A DNA stretch of 64,000 bases, from positions 14,567,107-14,631,106 of the forward strand of contig CM053328.1 of the NCBI GenBank assembly GCA_028583605.1. Direction: 5' to 3'. This DNA comes from Dastarcus helophoroides (taxonomy: Eukaryota; Arthropoda; Insecta; Coleoptera; Bothrideridae). Position numbers and translations under genes: made by a program. The notes below the pieces were generated by a model. It did not search any database and was not told the DNA's origin. It saw only the letters and a program-made list of their open reading frames with translations. Shown piece after piece: positions 58,096 to 64,000 of the stretch. Position 1 is the stretch's first letter; each line of letters begins with the position of its first letter.

Positions 58096-58099
58096 ACAA

Positions 58100-58252
58100 T
58101 TTTAATAAAGGATAAACTTATGGTTTAGTCTCACCATCACCCGTTACCAACATGTCTGTACTTTAAAAATGCGTGATCGGCACCGGGGCTTCAATCCGCA
58201 ACCTCTCAAGAGACGTAAGAGGCAGCCTTAACTAAGTAAGCTATAGTGTACT
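58100..58252 (-). mobile_element. tRNA-derived SINE (head region)
   Basis: On the minus strand the sequence has an A-box-like TAGCTTACTTAGTTAAGG (58226-58243) and, about 30 bp on, a B-box-like GGATTGAAGCC (58187-58197). These are followed by CCCGGTGCCGATCACGC and a non-tRNA body. Spacing and order match an RNA polymerase III internal promoter of a tRNA-like SINE head. The cloverleaf is too degraded for a working tRNA gene. Confidence 0.55.
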
Positions 58253-58269
58253 TTTTTTTTTGATGGAAT

Positions 58270-58490
58270 GGAGTGGTCCTTGGTTATCTTTAAAAATTGA
58301 AATACAAAGCTTGTCCCCTGAAGCCAAGAAAAATTAAAAAACACAACAAAGCTTGCTCTAACGCGTTTCGGTGGCCAAGCTATCATCTTCAAAGATATAC
58401 TATCTCGAAACGCGTCAGAGCAACCTTTGATGGGTTTTTGAATATTTCTTGGCTTCAGGAGACAAGATTTGTATTTTAATTTTATACTGT
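58270..58490. repeat. Hammerhead-motif element as a head-to-head pair
   Basis: The minus half (58270-58392) has GTGGTCCTTGGTTATCTTTA, GTCCCCTGAAGCC, AACGCGTTTCGGTGGCC, AAGCTATCATCTTCAAA. The plus half (about 58395-58485) has CTATCTCGAAACGCGTCAGA, GCAACCTTTGATGGG and TCTTGGCTTCAGGAGACAAG. The layout is as at 27076-27310, though the plus copy lacks most of the stem. Confidence 0.65.
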
Positions 58491-59435
58491 CCTTGACAAA
58501 CCCGTTTTTGACTTGTGCCCTAAGTACGCCTACTGTAATTTAAATTGATACATATTAATATTAAAAATAAAATGCAAAATGTGATACCCTTGTGCTCCAA
58601 ACATGACCGATGGCAGTACAAATAAGATGATAAATATTGCGTGCAATGAATAAAAAAATTGTAAAGTTTATGAGTGCATTTCATTATCAATTATTAGATT
58701 CGTTTCCATACGACTGCAAGCATCCAGCCATAAGCATAAGAAGGTAGGTCAGTTTAACACCATTTATTTTAAAATATTTCCAATATTCTGACTTGTTTAA
58801 TAGTGTTGGTTCGTACTACACTATATAGATAGTGTTATTTTCTAACTTTAAGTTTTCACTCCTGTCAGCAGTTTCCAAGACAGACTAATTTTTTCCTGAA
58901 ATCAGTCATGAATGTTTATTTTCTCGACACAAAATTAAATCCCAAAATAGACTATTCCAGTATTTCAGCACGTTGCTGAACAACCATCAAAAAACTGTCA
59001 GGAAAAGTTTTTTTCGTCTCAAGTTGATAACTTCCTATATCGTCCAAAAAGCAAACAGTTATTACCAAAGAAACGATTACGTAGACAATTAAATGATAAT
59101 GAATCACGTCATGAGTAATAGCACATTCCAGGACTTCAATGTTTGTTGCTCTTAGCCAACAATTTACATCGTCGTCATGGGCGCAGTCAAGGTGGTTTTA
59201 AGCTAAGTTAGCCCCCAACAGCTCAATGAGCTCCCCAGAACTAGTTGAATACTATCATACCCACACATACCTTCTCATACATTTACAGACATTTTAAAAC
59301 AAAAAATTAACAAGTCACTACAGCCAATATGACCATTACTTTAACTTATTGTAAAGTTGGACTTCAGTATCGACGGAAATACAATATAATTCTCAAAGTT
59401 TAAAATATGAACGTATCTCTTGAAAGTTCAATTTT
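58491..59435. other. AT-rich sequence, no gene seen
   Basis: No ORF of note and no recognised repeat family. Confidence 0.4.
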
Positions 59436-59439
59436 TTTG

Positions 59440-59860
59440 GGGAACAAATTAAATGCTCGGTATTTTATTTCGAATGCATGTTACATTTTTCGATTAATTT
59501 ATCCAAAAGCATAATGAGAAACTTGATATTCGATAAAAATAATAAAGGCTTGATAAATGTATTGCATGCTCGATATATGCTTATTAAAGTAATAAATGTT
59601 CCTAAAAATGATACACGCTTAATAAATGTAATTAATGCTCGATATATAATTTGGGTACTTGTTAGAATAATAATGTTTAGATTAAAAAATATAGACGCTC
59701 GATAAATTAAATAACTGCTTTGTATGAAATTCATATGGTTCCAGAATTAATAAATATTCGATAAAAATTATATATGCTTGATAAACAAAACGAAATATTT
59801 CTTAAATAAATAAATATTTGTTAAAACATTATAGAGGCTTGCGCAGTAGCAAATTCCAAT
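59440..59860. repeat. Degenerate tandem repeat around GCTCGATAxAT
   Basis: Units of roughly 30-36 bp carry GCTCGATATATGCTTATTAA or GCTTGATAAATGTATTGCAT variants, with at least eight recurrences of the GCT(C/T)GATA core. The units have near self-complementarity. The overlapping ORFs on both strands at 59465-59734 are products of this structure. Confidence 0.65.
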
Positions 59861-59865
59861 GTAGT

Positions 59866-61246
59866 GTTCAGTAAACATCGATAGAAACTATCGATAATAT
59901 CGATAGTTTAACTATCGGAAACTATCGACAGTAATGTTCGATAGTATCGATAGTTTTTAACAAGCTACGTTCGACGTTTGATAAAATTGCTTAACTTTCA
60001 TGAAAAATGTTAAGAAAGAAATATTCAATATTCAATAAAGACGAAGTTTGCTTAATACTTAAATACAATTTTAAAAAACTGAAATTAAACGTAATACCCA
60101 AACTCAAAAAGTTCAGAAATGTTTTCTTTAATTTTAGGCTCTTCTCTAAATTTTGGCCTTTTTCTCAAAACTTCGTGATAGAACTCAACTCGAATCTGCT
60201 TTACAACTTTCAAGTTTTCCCTGAATCATAACTTATAAATTCGGGGTTTAAGATTGATATTTGTACACTCGAAAATTTGAAAAACTTTTTATAAATTTTA
60301 CGTTTAATGCTGAAATTTTCAGTAAAAAAAGTTTTAAGTTTCATTTATTAAATTTAAACGGAAATTTGGAGGAATATTTTAACACAATTTTCAAACTTCA
60401 ACTTTAAAATCAAACTTCCCGTAAATATTTTTATAGCAATTCTTTATTTGTTTTTTTCTTTATAAAGTAGTAATTTTAATTTTAAAAGATAAAAAATCAA
60501 TTTAAATCTGATGCGAATTTCTAGAATTTTTTCAATTTTAAAATATATTTTTAGCTATAATCCCAAATTTCCGATGTTATATTTCCCGATAAAATGGTGA
60601 AAAAAATTTGAAATCCTGAATTAGACGAGACTTTGAAAAAATTTCAAAATTCTAAATATGTAGTGCGAAAGTAGGTTTTTCATAATTTTAGATATCTAAA
60701 ATTTTGATTTTTATTTCAATTTTTTCTAAATTTTTTTAAATTCAAAAATGTAGATCTAAAACTCAACATTTTCACCTTTTTCTAAAAGTTCCACTTTTAT
60801 TTTAAAATTTCACCTTTAAAGTTGAAACTAAATAAAAACTCTAATTTTAAACCTGACATTCTCAAAGAGAATTTTGAAAAAAAAACAGTTTTCCTATTTG
60901 TAAAATGTATGATACGCTACTAAAATGACTCTATAAAATTATGTATACATATTTATAAATTAAACTGTTTCGTTTATTATATCAGATGGTCAAGCGTATA
61001 TTACATCTTCCAATAGAAATAGAATAAATTGACCAATGACAAAAATTTTTTTGCATGTTACACTTGCGATATTTACCAATGTTGCAAAAATTCGTATCGT
61101 TTCGGCGTCCAGCTATCTCCCTCGCACGGACGATCGTTAAAACCTAGATGGCAGCAGCAGGTTAATTAAAAGATTCATTTCATTAATTAAAATTATCAGC
61201 TTAATCTGTCAATACTATCGATGACAGAAACTATCGATGTGTAGTG
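59866..61246. mobile_element. hAT-like non-autonomous element with TATCGATA-rich inverted ends
   Basis: The left end TAGTGTTCAGTAAACATCGA continues TAGAAACTATCGATAATATC. The right end, reverse-complemented, is TAGTGTTCACTACACATCGA then TAGTTTCTGTCATCGATAG. The ends TAGTG...CACTA are of hAT type. No clear 8-bp target duplication is left. The interior (60030-60900) carries the A/T simple-sequence theme and has no transposase. Confidence 0.55.
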
Positions 61247-61950
61247 AACACTATTCTATGCTTCCTAAAATATTTAATATTCTGTTTGGCTAAATCTGAA
61301 AAGTCTTATGTCGTCATGAGCAGAATTGAAAAAGCTTCAAAATCAGGTGTCACTCAACATAGGGCGCCATTTAAAATTTAAGGGTATTTTACCCCTTGCC
61401 TGATGTGTAGCTTCCAAGACACTAGAACTTTTTCTGGCATGTATCCTCCTAGAAAAGGATCGAACTCTCTTAGATTTTTTTTTGTTTTTCTTTTAATTCC
61501 GACATTTTTCAGGTGGGGCAAATTTGATTTAATAGTGAACATCACTTATCAAGCGTTTAAATTTTTGTAGAGGGCAAAATTTCATTTAATAGCGAATATA
61601 AATTTATCAAGCATTTATATTTCTATTGAGAACATATTTGATTAAAATACCAATCAGAACTTAGCTTGTAAATTGTGTATTTTATATTGTAATTTTAACA
61701 AATATAGGTACAAAGCATTTCCTAATATTTTATATTCTGTTTTTAAATTTTTCATCGAGCATTTAGTATTTTTTTAATCCGCAAATTGCACTAACGTACC
61801 TGGTATTAATTACCACCCTTTTTTTATATATTCCACGTTTTTCTCATTTGTGGAGAATTAAATAAAAATTAGGTAAAAAAGGTTAATATTTCTTACTCAG
61901 AATCATATTTTTAACTTATAACTCTTAAAGGAGCATAACATCAAAATGGG
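61247..61950. other. AT-rich sequence, no gene seen
   Basis: Weak recurrences of TTATCAAGCxTTTA-like text around 61540-61610. No gene recognised. Confidence 0.35.
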
Positions 61951-64000
61951 ATTAAATCTAAAATTTCGATTTTAAATTTATAATTGTAAATGCAACTGTT
62001 ATTTATAGAAATTTTATATTTTAGTTCAAAATTTCGAATTTAAGGTCAAAATCTTGGAGAGAAAAAAATTAATCTAGGCAGTTTGAGTCCAAATGTGTGA
62101 AAGAAATTTGAGATTTATAAAAAAATATTCAGAAATTTTTGAATATAAAATTGAAGACAAAATATAAACATTTCAAGTTTAAATCGAGATTTATTATTTC
62201 GAGAAAATAATTAAATTTTTTGAAAACACATCAATTTTATGTCGAATATTCGAAAAACAATTTAAAATTCCTAGAAAAAGTTGCAACTTTAGAGCCAAAA
62301 TATAGTAAATCACTGAAATTCACAATTCTGAAAAAAATCGAGTCGAAGAATATTGAAGCAAGTGCGAAATTTAGAGAGTAAAGTCAAAATTTTAGGCAAA
62401 CGTGTGAAATAGAGAATATTGAAAAAAGAATTAAAACTTTGAAAATTTTGGGAAATTCTAAGAATTCGTGGAAAAAATATAAATGTTTAAATCTAACAAA
62501 TTTTTATAAAGCCGATATTTTTAAAAAAGGTCGAAATATTCAAAAAGATACGAAATTTCTAAAAAAATAAAATTTTTCAAAACTTTCAAAATAATTAGAA
62601 TTTTTCAAAAAAAATTTTTAATAAAAGTCAGTTAATTGCTTCGAGTTTTTGGAGACGAAATTCAAGAATATAATATTTTTGAAGATACTGAGATTGTGCT
62701 CAAATTTCGGTTTATTTTTTTTCGAATTTCTTTCAAATTTTTGCTTAAAATTTCGAGTTCCCAGTCAAAAGCAAAAGGTTTTGACAACTGAAATTTTGAT
62801 ATTAAATTGAATTTTGAGTTTTATAAGGAAATGTTGTGTCTTAAATCTGAATTTTGACTTAAATTTTAAAATTTTTATTTCAACGGCAACATTTCGAAAA
62901 AAAGTGAAATTTCCACCCCAAGCAGATAACAGTTATTTTTACTAATTTTTGAGTTAAAAAAGGCCAAAATGGAACACGAAATTAGGATAACATTTTAAAC
63001 TCGTCTCAGATAAAATCTCATTTTTTTTATTAAAAATTAAAAGCTTCTAAAAATATTCAAAATCCGAAAATTAAGGATGAAATTTTGAGAAACATTTTCT
63101 TCTTAACAAATCTAGCTAACTTCCCAAAATTCTCAGTTTTCGTCGAAATTTAGACCATTTCAAACAACTAACATTTTCCTCTCGTAATTTCAATTCTACG
63201 CTCTTTAAAAAATTAAAAATTGCATTTTTTGGGAACATAAAAAATTTTGAAAAATTTCGATATTTATTAATTATCTAAATTCCTGTCAATAGTTGAAATG
63301 TTAATAAGGTTTCTAAGCCCTTTTTTTTCCAAATTTTGCCATTCCAGAATTTTCAACTGAAATTTGTAATTATACAATAGTTTTTATAAAGTTTTGCTTC
63401 GCAGGCTGATTGCAGGCCAACTTTTGGGGAAAAAAATCCATCTCCAGGAAAGTTTAAGTCGACATTGATTTTTCCCAAAACTTAAATGTTTGTCGAGATT
63501 TGTGGAGACTATCTCTAAAAATAATTTAATCGTTTTAGAAATTTCATATTTAATCTCAACAAAAATCAAAATTTTGGGAATAATCAATTTTGATTTTTTA
63601 AACAATTTAATTTTACTCTTAAATTTTAAATGTAGTTTCAAAAATTTTGAGTAAAAAGGTATTAAAAGAAAAAGAATCAAAACTGAAAATGTTAAAACAT
63701 GAGTGAATTTCAAGGAAAATACGTAAAATGATTTCTATAATTTTTTTAGTTTTGAGTTTGTTCTTTCAGTTTTTAAAATCAAAATTTTAAGTTTATTCTG
63801 AAAAAAAGTTAAAAATGTTGTAAAAGACTAAGAAGTTTGAATTTTACCTCGAAACTTCCTCTTCCATCTTAAAAATTTTACTTCGATCACGAAAAGGCGC
63901 AAATTTAAAGTAAATTAAGTTTCGAAATAAAAATCAATAATGTCAAATTTAAAAATCGAATTGAATCGTTTAATTGCGAGATTTTGAGTTTCAAGTAAAA
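61951..64000. repeat. Degenerate A/T simple-sequence island running off the window
   Basis: The theme AAATTTCGA, AAATTTTGA and GTCGAAA recurs throughout with orientation changes. No coding content; the 109-codon minus ORF at 63384-63713 is low-complexity. Confidence 0.65.

Noticed and set aside
58172..58250. A functional tRNA gene on the minus strand
   Set aside because: A- and B-box words are present but the acceptor and anticodon stems do not pair well; a SINE head is more likely.

Overview
The window looks like a piece of an insect (or at least arthropod) nuclear genome. It is very AT-rich, has spliced genes with GT-AG introns, and is packed with eukaryotic transposable-element remains: several non-LTR retrotransposon clades, a Penelope-like element, mariner-type transposases, Harbinger-like foldbacks, MITEs, a tRNA-derived SINE, and hAT-like and Helitron-like ends. 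No bacterial or viral gene system is visible. I cannot name the species.

Two host genes are supported. The first, on the minus strand from 16556 down to 5382, is a six-exon gene for a GBD-FH3 domain protein of about 800 residues with a central coiled coil and no FH2 domain. It is best matched by insect multiple wing hairs (mwh), a planar-polarity effector that restrains actin assembly. The extreme 5' end was not found. Its reading frame is broken three times, each time by one surplus base (8857-8858, 6044-6046, 5539-5544). Skipping those bases gives one open frame to a stop at 5382, so assembly errors are the simplest explanation. The second, on the plus strand at 11359-12330, is an intronless gene nested in the longest mwh intron. 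It encodes a cysteine- and proline-rich SAXO-like (stabiliser of axonemal microtubules) protein with six motif repeats spaced 34 to 36 residues apart.

Layout: 1-4200 is a decayed non-LTR reverse transcriptase (minus strand) split by a 2.5-kb insertion carrying Harbinger-like foldbacks and a MADF-like ORF fragment. 5.4-16.6 kb is mwh with the nested SAXO gene, a purine-rich intron, a TA-flanked MITE and a retrotransposon fragment. 17.5-28 kb is a mosaic of inverted repeats, two decayed mariner-type transposases, a Penelope-like remnant, and copies of a short element with a hammerhead-like motif. From 28 to 64 kb, long islands of a degenerate A/T simple sequence (theme TCAAAATTTCGACTTTTT, on either strand) alternate with retrotransposon 3' ends (31.3, 34.6, 50.0, 52.0 and 55.3 kb) and a few stretches of ordinary unique sequence (36.5-38.0, 47.1-48.1 and 57.2-57.9 kb).

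The two host genes have no evident functional link beyond nesting. The 47 kb on the 5' side of mwh holds no recognisable host gene and could be intergenic or a large first intron. I found no convincing new biological system. The most unusual items are the simple-sequence islands, the hammerhead-motif element in head-to-head pairs, and the interleaved GC-rich foldback.
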